Below, piece by piece: positions 46,436 through 53,312 of a stretch of 62,493 nt of DNA. This DNA is from Bacteroidota bacterium (lineage in GTDB: Bacteria; Bacteroidota; Bacteroidia; Bacteroidales; Dysgonomonadaceae), in contig JAMNYO010000133.1 of the NCBI GenBank assembly GCA_023622765.1, forward strand, positions 1-62,493. Direction: 5' to 3'. Within the stretch, counting starts at the first letter, position 1; each line of letters opens with the position of its first letter. Both the position numbers and the translations under genes were made by a program. The notes beneath the pieces are model-generated. The model worked only from the letters and a program-made list of their open reading frames with translations, was not told the DNA's origin and did not search any database.

Positions 46436-46447
46436 ATGTTATAACAT
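46436..46447 (+). promoter_or_regulatory. Palindromic operator before mazE
   Basis: ATGTTATAACAT, a perfect 12-bp palindrome 10 bp before the mazE start, echoing AATGTTATAATATT inside repeat R. A likely MazE or MazEF binding site. Confidence 0.7.
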
Positions 46448-46456
46448 GGACGAGCA

Positions 46457-46717
46457 ATGAAAACAAGTATCATTCAAATAGGGAACAGTAGGGGGGTCAT
46501 CATCCCGAGTAGGATATTGCGGAAATGCAAGTTGTCGTTAAAATCGGCCGTCGAGATCGGGTATGATGACGATGGGGCCATTACCATAAAACCGGTGCCC
46601 CGACAAGGGTGGGCAGAGGCCGCCCAACAGATGTCGCAGTCCAAGGACGATACGCTGTTGATGGGCGACCTGTTCAATGATGAAAATGTAGACGGGTGGA
46701 GATGGGACGAGAAATAA
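46457..46717 (+). CDS. mazE: MazE-type AbrB-fold antitoxin
   Basis: 86 residues. The N-terminal swapped-hairpin AbrB DNA-binding domain is clear: KTSIIQIGNSRGVIIPSRIL, then VEIGYDDDGAITIKPV. The acidic, Trp-rich C-terminus (LFNDENVDGWRWDEK) is the MazF-binding tail. It overlaps mazF by 16 nt, so the two are translationally coupled. The pair lies between copies of repeats R and S. Confidence 0.93.
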   Translation: MKTSIIQIGNSRGVIIPSRILRKCKLSLKSAVEIGYDDDGAITIKPVPRQGWAEAAQQMSQSKDDTLLMGDLFNDENVDGWRWDEK

Positions 46718-47028
46718 ACCAATACGACATCTTCTGGGTTTCATTAGACCCCGCGATAGGTAGCGAGATTGTCAAAAAAAGACCCGGCGTTGTAGTCAGC
46801 CCAAACGAGCTGAACGAGCATCTACGAACGATTATCATCGCCCCGCTTACCTCAACGATAAAAGATTACCCTTTCCGGGTTAACTGTTTCGTTGGTGACA
46901 AACAGGGGAGCATCGCCCTTGACCAAATTAGAACAATCGATAAGGCACGGATCAGCACTTACATGGGACACCTGAGGCCGTCAGAAATCGAATCGGTCAA
47001 GTCGGTGCTCATGGAGATGTTTGGTTAA
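46702..47028 (+). CDS. mazF: MazF/PemK-type endoribonuclease toxin
   Basis: 108 residues from the ATG at 46702; a GTG at 46696 in the same frame is the alternative. The fold is recognisable from INQYDIFWVSLDPAIGSEIVK, RPGVVVSPNELN (active-site Arg-Pro region), TIIIAPLTSTIKDYPFRV and GSIALDQIRTIDKARI. It cleaves mRNA at specific short sites. The stop codon is immediately followed by repeat S. Confidence 0.94.
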   Translation: MGREINQYDIFWVSLDPAIGSEIVKKRPGVVVSPNELNEHLRTIIIAPLTSTIKDYPFRVNCFVGDKQGSIALDQIRTIDKARISTYMGHLRPSEIESVKSVLMEMFG

Positions 47029-47071
47029 ACCCTGCTGTTGCGCCATTACCGATATTTTTTTACCTTCGCGA
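47028..47071 (+). repeat. 44-bp direct repeat S, copy 1
   Basis: Perfectly identical to 49256-49299, 2.2 kb downstream. It begins in the mazF stop codon and is followed 3 bp later by repeat R copy 2. Confidence 0.95.
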
Positions 47072-47074
47072 TAT

Positions 47075-47119
47075 CTCTTGTTTTAGTGTTTGTTAACCCT
47101 GGAATGTTATAATATTCAT
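47075..47119 (+). repeat. 45-bp direct repeat R, copy 2
   Basis: Perfect copy of 46364-46408. Here it precedes the RloA/RloB pair and brings the operator-like GGAATGTTATAATATT close to their promoter. Confidence 0.95.
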
Positions 47120-47149
47120 CGCGGGAAAATATGAGATTTTTTCTCAAAA

Positions 47150-47182
47150 TTGCACGCGACTAAGAAATGATTTGTATCTTTG
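47150..47182 (+). promoter_or_regulatory. Promoter of the RloAB-like pair
   Basis: TTG (47150-47152), 22 bases, TATCTTTG (47175-47182), 52 bp before the start at 47234. A small TGAGA/TCTCA hairpin (47132-47146) lies upstream. Confidence 0.6.
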
Positions 47183-47233
47183 TTCACCAGTAAATAGATG
47201 TATCACTGATTTTAATCAAAAAACGAATAAGTT

Positions 47234-48508
47234 ATGTTGCTTGATTTCACAGTTGAAAACTACCGCTCTTTCTACGAAAGTAAAACGCTCTCGATGCTAG
47301 CGCAAAAACGTAGTGAACCTGGTGAACTTGAATACAATGTTGTCACGGAGTTATCTTACGACATACTAAAAACAGTAGCTATATACGGAGCGAATTCAAG
47401 TGGCAAGTCCAACATGGCAAGTGCTTTAGGCACAATGAGACAATGCGTGCTGTTTTCGGTTAAGCTCAATAGCGAAGATCCTCTCGCGTACGATCCGTTT
47501 TTGTTGTTAGAGGGGAACAAGAAGCCCACCATGTTTGAAGTCACCTTTTTAAAAGATAACTTCTGTTATCGCTACGGTTTCTCTTATTCGGCAAGGATAA
47601 TTGTAGCCGAGTGGCTATTTCGCGGCACCACGAAACGCTCAAAAGAACAAGCTTTGTTTATCCGCGATGAAGAGGGGATTGCTATCGATGAAGGAAAATT
47701 CCCCGAGGGGGTGGGAATAGAATCAAAAGTAAATGACAATCGCCTGTTTGTCTCTTTGTGTGCTCAATTGGGTGGTGAAATATCCAAACAAGTTATTTCG
47801 TGGTTTCAGACTGACTTAAACGTGTTGTCGGGTCTTGATAACCGGGCGTACAATAGATTCTCTAAAACACTCTTCCATAACAAGAAGGCGGCGAGCAAGG
47901 AGGCATTGAAGTTTTTCAAAGCGCTTCAATTGGGGTTTGAAGATATAGCAACTCGCGAGGAGGAAATTTCAATTCCCGATGATATACCCAAAGAAATACT
48001 CCCGTTTTTAACAAGAGAAATTCAAGGCAAAAAAAACATAGAAATCGATTCTATCCACAAGTTGTACAACGATAAAGGGGAAGTTTGTAGCTCTGTAAAG
48101 TTTCCCTTTGACGAAAAAGAGTCATCGGGTACAAGAAAACTGTTCGATATATCGGGACCGATTTTTGACACCTTGGAAAGAGGGACAATCCTTGTGATTG
48201 ATGAGCTGGATGCAAAGATGCACCCATTAATTTCTCAACAAATTATTCGCTTGTTCAATAACCCGCGAACCAACCCGCACCACGCGCAACTGATATTCAC
48301 CACGCACGACACCCATCTTTTATCGTCTAAAATGCTTCGTCGCGACCAAATCTGGTTCACGGAAAAAAATGACGTTGAGCAAACAGACCTGTATTGCCTG
48401 ACTGACATCGTGTTCCCCGATGGGACAAAACCTCGTAACGACGCCAACTACGAGAAAAACTACATTGCCGGCAGGTATGGCGCTATCCCTTACATTATTA
48501 ACGAGTAA
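47234..48508 (+). CDS. RloA / AbiLi-like AAA ATPase
   Basis: 424-residue ABC/SMC-type ATPase. It begins MLLDFTVENYRSF like AAA_15/AAA_21 proteins, with Walker A YGANSSGKSN (about residues 54-63), signature-like SSGTRKLFDI, Walker B TILVIDELDAKMHP and a switch His in FTTHDTHLL. With the RloB-family gene 12 bp downstream it forms an RloA/RloB pair, the arrangement of AbiL-type abortive-infection systems against phages. The unit is flanked by repeats R/S on the left and S on the right. The ATPase is expected to sense infection and license the TOPRIM-like partner; that is family inference. Confidence 0.85.
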   Translation: MLLDFTVENYRSFYESKTLSMLAQKRSEPGELEYNVVTELSYDILKTVAIYGANSSGKSNMASALGTMRQCVLFSVKLNSEDPLAYDPFLLLEGNKKPTMFEVTFLKDNFCYRYGFSYSARIIVAEWLFRGTTKRSKEQALFIRDEEGIAIDEGKFPEGVGIESKVNDNRLFVSLCAQLGGEISKQVISWFQTDLNVLSGLDNRAYNRFSKTLFHNKKAASKEALKFFKALQLGFEDIATREEEISIPDDIPKEILPFLTREIQGKKNIEIDSIHKLYNDKGEVCSSVKFPFDEKESSGTRKLFDISGPIFDTLERGTILVIDELDAKMHPLISQQIIRLFNNPRTNPHHAQLIFTTHDTHLLSSKMLRRDQIWFTEKNDVEQTDLYCLTDIVFPDGTKPRNDANYEKNYIAGRYGAIPYIINE

Positions 48509-48520
48509 TATCGCCTTATC

Positions 48521-49207
48521 ATGTCCATCAAGAAAAAGGAAAAGCGATACGCTAAAAGATCTCTGAAACGGCGAGAACGCCCTATCAGATGCAAAATTTT
48601 AATTGTATGTGAAGGGACGAAAACCGAACCCAACTATTTTAACGCGTTTAAATTACCCCAAGAACCAGTGGTCTATGATATTGAAACGAAAGGACTCGGG
48701 AAAAACCCCATGAGTGTTGTAGGCAAAGCCATTGATCTAAAAAATGAAAACGACTACGATAGAGTCTGGAGTGTATTTGACAAAGATGCTTTTTCTGATC
48801 AACTCTTTAATGATGCTATAAACAAAGCCGAGAGTAACAAGGTGGGATGCGCGTGGAGTAACGAAGCTTTCGAGTTGTGGTTCCTATATCATTTCGTGAA
48901 TAGAACAACAGGAATGAACCGAGAGGAGTACAAAAAAGCCATCTCGGATGCAGTCAATAATTCTCCTAATTTTCAATCAAAAACCAGATACGTTTACGCT
49001 AAAAATGACAAGGATAATTATAGGGTCATGACTGAATATGGCTCGATGGACAATGCCATTAAATACGCTGAAGAAATGAGCAAAAAATATACCGATAAAC
49101 GCTACGCGACTCACAACCCGTGTACGATGGTCTTTAAATTGGTCCGTCAGCTAATAGGACAAGATGAAGAGCTTAACGAAGAGTTGAAGAGAAAGGTGGA
49201 TAGTTAA
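48521..49207 (+). CDS. RloB / AbiLii-like TOPRIM-type effector
   Basis: 228 residues. The N-terminal basic segment is followed by KILIVCEGTKTEPNYFNAF, with the TOPRIM-like Glu, and DRVWSVFDKDAF, with the acidic D-x-D element, both typical of the RloB family. SNEAFELWFLYHF is a further family motif. Expected to act as nuclease-like effector of the AbiL-type system with the upstream ATPase. The stop is followed 49 bp later by repeat S. Confidence 0.87.
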   Translation: MSIKKKEKRYAKRSLKRRERPIRCKILIVCEGTKTEPNYFNAFKLPQEPVVYDIETKGLGKNPMSVVGKAIDLKNENDYDRVWSVFDKDAFSDQLFNDAINKAESNKVGCAWSNEAFELWFLYHFVNRTTGMNREEYKKAISDAVNNSPNFQSKTRYVYAKNDKDNYRVMTEYGSMDNAIKYAEEMSKKYTDKRYATHNPCTMVFKLVRQLIGQDEELNEELKRKVDS

Positions 49208-49255
49208 CTCGCTTTTCAACCTCAAGTTCAATCCCAAGTTCAACATGGAAACGCG

Positions 49256-49299
49256 AACCCTGCTGTTGCGCCATTACCGATATTTTTTTACCTTCGCGA
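49256..49299 (+). repeat. 44-bp direct repeat S, copy 2
   Basis: Perfect copy of 47028-47071. It is followed by CTCTTGTTT (49303-49311), the first nine bases of repeat R, at the same 3-bp spacing as in the S-R junction at 47071-47075. Confidence 0.95.
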
Positions 49300-49410
49300 C
49301 ACCTCTTGTTTATTACGCCGGTAGTTCCACCTTGGGACCTTGGGGTATTAACCCAACCCCGGGAGCATTGGGAACATCGGGAAGGGGCAACCTTTTCTAA
49401 CCACGTGACT

Positions 49411-50967
49411 ATGGACAGACGAAAATTTATTAGGACGGGTAGCCTGGTGCTCGCAGGGGCGGCCACCGCGCCGACGCTGGCATCGGCCCTGCCCGGGACG
49501 GAAGGCGAAGCGGCTACTTTGATAGTGCCGCCCACCGGCTCAAAAGGGGGCGTGGCAGCGGCCATGGAGCATTTCGGGGTGACCGAGGGCGATATCCGCA
49601 AGACGATGGCCGCGGCACTGGAGAAGGGGGGCGACTACGCCGACCTCTTCTTTGAGCACACCTTCAGCAACAGCGTGTCGCTACAGGATGGCGCGGTGAA
49701 CCGAAGCCACTCGAACATTGACTTCGGGATGGGGGTGCGGGTGCTTAAGGGCGACCAGACGGGTTACGCGTATATCGAGAACGTGACGCTCAGCGAGATG
49801 GTGAACGCGGCGCGTACGGCGGCGCGGATCGCCGAGGGGGGCACCACGGTTAACCCGGTGGCGCTGACCGAGAAGCGGCTGACAACCAACTACTACCCCG
49901 TGACTACCCCGTGGGAAGAGGTGGTGCTGAAGGAGAAAACACCCTACCTGCAGAGGCTGAACGACCGCGTCTTCGGGCTCGACAAGCGGGTGCAGAAGGT
50001 GTCGGCAGCGCTCAACGACAGCACGTCGCACGTGCTGTTCTGCAACTCCGAGGGGGTGAGCTACTACGACTACCGCCCCATGGTGACGCTGGTCGCGCTC
50101 TGTATCATGGAGGAGAACGGAAGGTTCGAGAACGGTCACGCCGCGCGGGCCTACCGGCAAGGGTTCGAGTTCCTGACGCACGACGTGGTGGAGCTCATCG
50201 CCCGGGAGGCGGTAGAGCGGACGGCCATCCTCTTCCGGGCGATCAAGCCCAAGGGGGGAGAGATGCCGGTGGTGATGGGCGCGGGAGGTTCGGGAATACT
50301 GCTGCACGAGGCCATCGGCCACGCGTTCGAGGCCGACTTTAACCGGAAGAACGTCTCCATCTTCTCCGACCAGCTGAACAAGAAGATTTGTAACGAGCAT
50401 ATCAACGTGGTGGACGATGGCACCATCCCCTTTAACCGGGGATCGGTGAACATGGACGATGACGGTACACCCGGTCAAAAGACCTACATCGTTAAGGATG
50501 GGGTGCTCACCAGCTTCCTGCACGACCGGGTGAGCGCGCGACACTACGGGATCCCCTCCACCGGGAACGGCCGGCGCGAATCGTTCCGACATACACCCAT
50601 GCCGCGCATGCGGGCTACCTACATGGAGGCGGGAAACGTGAAGGAGGCAGACATCATCGCCTCGGTGAAGAACGGCATCTTCGTGGATAATTTCACCAAC
50701 GGGCAGGTGCAGATAGGGGCGGGCGACTTCACCTTCTTCGTGAAGTCGGGCTATCTCATCGAGGACGGGAAGCTCACCCAGCCCATCAAGGACGTGAACA
50801 TCATCGGGAACGGGCCTAAAGCGCTGGCAGATATCACCATGGTGGCTGATAACGACGCGATTGACAACGGGAGCTGGACCTGCGGCAAAGACGGGCAATC
50901 CTGCCCGGTGACCTGCGGGATGCCGTCGGCACTGGTGAGCAAGCTCACCGTGGGAGGGGAGAGTTGA
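49411..50967 (+). CDS. tldD: TldD-family metalloprotease
   Basis: Catalytic half of the TldD/TldE protease, which trims unfolded or modified peptides. 518 residues from 49411, where a twin-arginine signal (DRRKFIRTGSLVLAG) begins; an upstream start at 49306 would read repeat-flank sequence. The zinc site HEAIGH (H299-E300-H304) is intact. Other landmarks are FGMGVRVLKGDQTGYAYI and the C-terminal SCPVTCGMPS. The partner tldE follows across a 19-bp minisatellite that begins inside this gene's last codons. Confidence 0.93.
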   Translation: MDRRKFIRTGSLVLAGAATAPTLASALPGTEGEAATLIVPPTGSKGGVAAAMEHFGVTEGDIRKTMAAALEKGGDYADLFFEHTFSNSVSLQDGAVNRSHSNIDFGMGVRVLKGDQTGYAYIENVTLSEMVNAARTAARIAEGGTTVNPVALTEKRLTTNYYPVTTPWEEVVLKEKTPYLQRLNDRVFGLDKRVQKVSAALNDSTSHVLFCNSEGVSYYDYRPMVTLVALCIMEENGRFENGHAARAYRQGFEFLTHDVVELIAREAVERTAILFRAIKPKGGEMPVVMGAGGSGILLHEAIGHAFEADFNRKNVSIFSDQLNKKICNEHINVVDDGTIPFNRGSVNMDDDGTPGQKTYIVKDGVLTSFLHDRVSARHYGIPSTGNGRRESFRHTPMPRMRATYMEAGNVKEADIIASVKNGIFVDNFTNGQVQIGAGDFTFFVKSGYLIEDGKLTQPIKDVNIIGNGPKALADITMVADNDAIDNGSWTCGKDGQSCPVTCGMPSALVSKLTVGGES

Positions 50968-51062
50968 CGTGGACAAAGAGAGTTGACGTGAACGCGAAGA
51001 ATTGACGTGAACGGGGAGAGTTAACGCGGACGGGAAGAATTGACTTTGACGGAGAGAATAAA
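50959..51062 (+). repeat. 19-bp minisatellite between tldD and tldE
   Basis: Five full units and one partial unit at an exact 19-bp period (starting 50959, 50978, 50997, 51016, 51035, partial 51054), consensus about GAGAGTTGACGTGAACG. Each complete unit contains TTGAC or TTAAC. The first unit holds the tldD stop codon. Confidence 0.9.
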
Positions 51063-51079
51063 ACAAACGAAACGAAACA

Positions 51080-52399
51080 ATGATAGCCAACGAATATAAA
51101 GAACTGGCCCGATGGGCGATGGAGCAGGCGCTGAAAAACGGCTGCCAGGCGGCGAAAGTATCGCTCAACCAGGGATCTAACGCGTCGTTCGAGTTGCGCG
51201 ACGCGAAAATGGACAAGCTGCAACAGTCGACACAAAGCCGGATGAGCCTGTACCTCTACGTGGACGGCCGCTACGGCACCTACTCCACCAACCGGCTGGA
51301 GAAGGGGGAGCTGGAGCGGTTTATCGCGAACGGGATCGAGTCCACCCGCTACCTGGCGGAAGACGAGGCAAGGGTGCTGCCGGATGAGGCACGCTACTAC
51401 AAGGGGGGCAGGCCCGACTTGCAACTGATGGACCCGAAGGTGGGCGCCCTGCACCCCGACGAGAAGGTGGCGATGGCGCGGGCCGTGGCCGAAGAGGCGA
51501 TGGGGAAGGACCCGCGGATCATCTCGGTGGAATCGTCGTACGGTGATGGTGACAGCTTCAGCTACCTGATCACCAGCAACGGCTTCGAAGGCGAAACGGC
51601 CAACTCCTGGTGCTCGCTCTCGGCCGGTGTGGCGGTGAAAGGCGAAGGGGAGGCACGTCCCTCCTCCTACTGGTACGAATCGTCGCTCCACCTCGACAAG
51701 CTCATCCGCGAGGGGATCGGGACAAAGGCGCTGGAGCGCACCCTGCGGAAGATAGGGCAACGGAAAACCCGGTCGGGGAAGTACACCATGGTGGTAGACC
51801 CGATGAACTCGGCACAACTGGTGCGACCTTTGCTGAGCGCCATCGCGGGCTCTGCGCTGCAGCAGAAGAACTCGTTCCTGCTGGAGAGGCTGGGGCAGAA
51901 GGTGGGGAGCGACAAGTTCACGCTCGTGGACGAGCCGCACCTGACGGGTGCGCCGGGCGCACGCTACTTCGACGGTGAAGGGGTGGCCACCGAGCGCCGG
52001 GTGGTGTTCGACCAGGGGGTGCTGAGAACCTACTACATCGATACCTACAATGCAAAGAAGATGGACACGGAGCCTACCATCTCGGGACCGTCGGTGCTGC
52101 TGATGGAAAACGGGGAGAAGGAGCTCAACGGGCTGGTGGCCGACCTGGACCGGGCCATCCTCGTCACCGGCTTCAACGGCGGGAACTGCAACAGCTCGAC
52201 CGGCGACTTCTCGTACGGGATCGAGGGGTTCCTCGTGGAAAACGGCGCGCTCACCACGCCGCTCGCCGAGATGAACGTCACCGGCAACATGATCGACCTG
52301 TGGAACGGGCTCGCCGAAACGGGGAACGACCCGCGGCCCAACACGTCGCTCCGTATACCCTCCCTCGTGTTTGAAGGGGTCGATTTCAGCGGGCTGTAA
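51080..52399 (+). CDS. tldE: TldE/PmbA-family protein
   Basis: Non-catalytic partner of TldD, 439 residues, cytoplasmic start without a signal although TldD carries a Tat signal. The zinc HExxxH motif is replaced by a LVRPLLSAIAGSALQQKNSF stretch, as expected for TldE. Family end motifs are GFNGGNCNSSTGDFSYGIEG and GNMIDLWNGLAETGND. Its original downstream terminator has been split by the vapBC insertion. Confidence 0.92.
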   Translation: MIANEYKELARWAMEQALKNGCQAAKVSLNQGSNASFELRDAKMDKLQQSTQSRMSLYLYVDGRYGTYSTNRLEKGELERFIANGIESTRYLAEDEARVLPDEARYYKGGRPDLQLMDPKVGALHPDEKVAMARAVAEEAMGKDPRIISVESSYGDGDSFSYLITSNGFEGETANSWCSLSAGVAVKGEGEARPSSYWYESSLHLDKLIREGIGTKALERTLRKIGQRKTRSGKYTMVVDPMNSAQLVRPLLSAIAGSALQQKNSFLLERLGQKVGSDKFTLVDEPHLTGAPGARYFDGEGVATERRVVFDQGVLRTYYIDTYNAKKMDTEPTISGPSVLLMENGEKELNGLVADLDRAILVTGFNGGNCNSSTGDFSYGIEGFLVENGALTTPLAEMNVTGNMIDLWNGLAETGNDPRPNTSLRIPSLVFEGVDFSGL

Positions 52400-52414
52400 C
52401 GAAAAAACGGAGAC

Positions 52415-52439
52415 TTTACGCGAAAAGGGGTGACAATCG
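52415..52439 (+). repeat. 25-bp duplication, left copy (half terminator)
   Basis: Perfect copy of 53184-53208. It contains only the left arm of the hairpin found complete at 53187-53230, which suggests the vapBC module inserted into the terminator loop behind tldE and duplicated this arm. Confidence 0.93.
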
Positions 52440-52469
52440 CACCCGCAAGAAAGTATAGAACGCTAAGAC

Positions 52470-52499
52470 TTTGCATTCACGAAAAAGTTATTATCTTTG
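52470..52499 (+). promoter_or_regulatory. vapBC promoter
   Basis: TTTG (52470-52473), 18 bases, TATCTTTG (52492-52499), 26 bp before the antitoxin start. Confidence 0.7.
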
Positions 52500-52525
52500 T
52501 TACGTGTTATTAAAGGTAAGAGACA

Positions 52526-52765
52526 ATGACAGAATTAGTTTTAAAAGGCAAAATAAGCCGGAAGAAAATAAAATCGATGGTGGATTTCCTTAACTCTTGG
52601 GGAATAGAAGTTGAAATAAAAGACGCCCCCGAAGAAGAACAACGATCGAGCGTTCCTTTCACGGAGTCTTTTGGGATGTGGAAAGGACGCGATATGAACA
52701 TCAAGGAGATTAGACAAAAGAACCTCGAACGGAGAACGAAGACATATGGCGATGACTCTTTGTGA
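52526..52765 (+). CDS. VapB-like antitoxin
   Basis: 79 residues: short N-terminal strand-helix (LVLKGKISRKKIKSMVDFLN), an acidic middle (KDAPEEEQRS) and a C-terminal toxin-binding tail FGMWKGRDMNIKEIRQKNLE typical of antitoxins paired with PIN toxins. It overlaps the toxin gene by 14-20 nt. The N-terminal DNA-binding fold is not of a type I recognise with certainty. Confidence 0.8.
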   Translation: MTELVLKGKISRKKIKSMVDFLNSWGIEVEIKDAPEEEQRSSVPFTESFGMWKGRDMNIKEIRQKNLERRTKTYGDDSL

Positions 52766-53147
52766 TACGAATATTATCATAGAAATTTACCGCGGCAATC
52801 AGGCAATAAAAAATGAGTTGGACAATATAGGGCAAGCCAACATCACTCTTTCTGACATCTCTTGTGCTGAACTGTTTTACGGTGCTAAAAACAAAACGGA
52901 GTTACAGAAAATAATAAACGACATACGTTTGTTAAACACCTTGCCAATAAACAGGGAGATTTCAAACAAGGGTGTACGTTTAGTTCAAGATTATTGTCTT
53001 TCCCATAAAATAACCATTGAAGATGCTCTAATTGCTGCAACAGCCCTTTATCACGACATTGAACTATTCACGTTGAACTTGAAAGATTTCATGTACATCC
53101 CCGAGATAAAATTGTATCATTTTCCGCATCCAACTATTACCGATTGA
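52746..53147 (+). CDS. vapC: VapC-type PIN-domain toxin
   Basis: 133 residues (131 if the ATG at 52752 is used). The PIN acidic residues are visible: Asp in TLCDTNIIIEIY, Glu in ISCAELFYGA, Asp in TIEDALIAATA, and the TLNLKDF end. VapC toxins are Mg-dependent RNases that often cut tRNA or rRNA. The pair is enclosed by 25-bp direct repeats. Confidence 0.93.
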   Translation: MAMTLCDTNIIIEIYRGNQAIKNELDNIGQANITLSDISCAELFYGAKNKTELQKIINDIRLLNTLPINREISNKGVRLVQDYCLSHKITIEDALIAATALYHDIELFTLNLKDFMYIPEIKLYHFPHPTITD

Positions 53148-53183
53148 AAAAATTAAAATAAGCAATTTCCACCCAAACACTGT

Positions 53184-53208
53184 TTTACGCGAAAAGGGGT
53201 GACAATCG
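53184..53208 (+). repeat. 25-bp duplication, right copy
   Basis: Matches 52415-52439 exactly; here it forms the left arm and part of the loop of an intact terminator. Confidence 0.93.
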
Positions 53209-53230
53209 TGTTCGTCATCCCTTTTCGCGT
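53187..53230 (+). terminator. Terminator, originally of tldE
   Basis: A 17-bp stem (53187-53203 with 53214-53230, one G-U pair) with a 10-nt loop, followed by TATTTAAT. It now terminates vapC. Confidence 0.9.
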
Positions 53231-53271
53231 TATTTAATCTCCCCGATGCGTCAAGAAAGCAAAACTTTGTG

Positions 53272-53279
53272 TAACTTTG
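53272..53279 (+). promoter_or_regulatory. -7 box for pnp
   Basis: TAACTTTG, about 34 bp before the pnp start; -33 box not clear. Confidence 0.55.
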
Positions 53280-53312
53280 GGGGATTTTTACCGATATATT
53301 AGATAAATTTTT

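Noticed and set aside
49681-51940. Minus-strand frames of 511 and 331 codons opposite tldD/tldE
   Set aside because: His/Arg/Val-rich composition is typical of antisense shadows in GC-rich genes.
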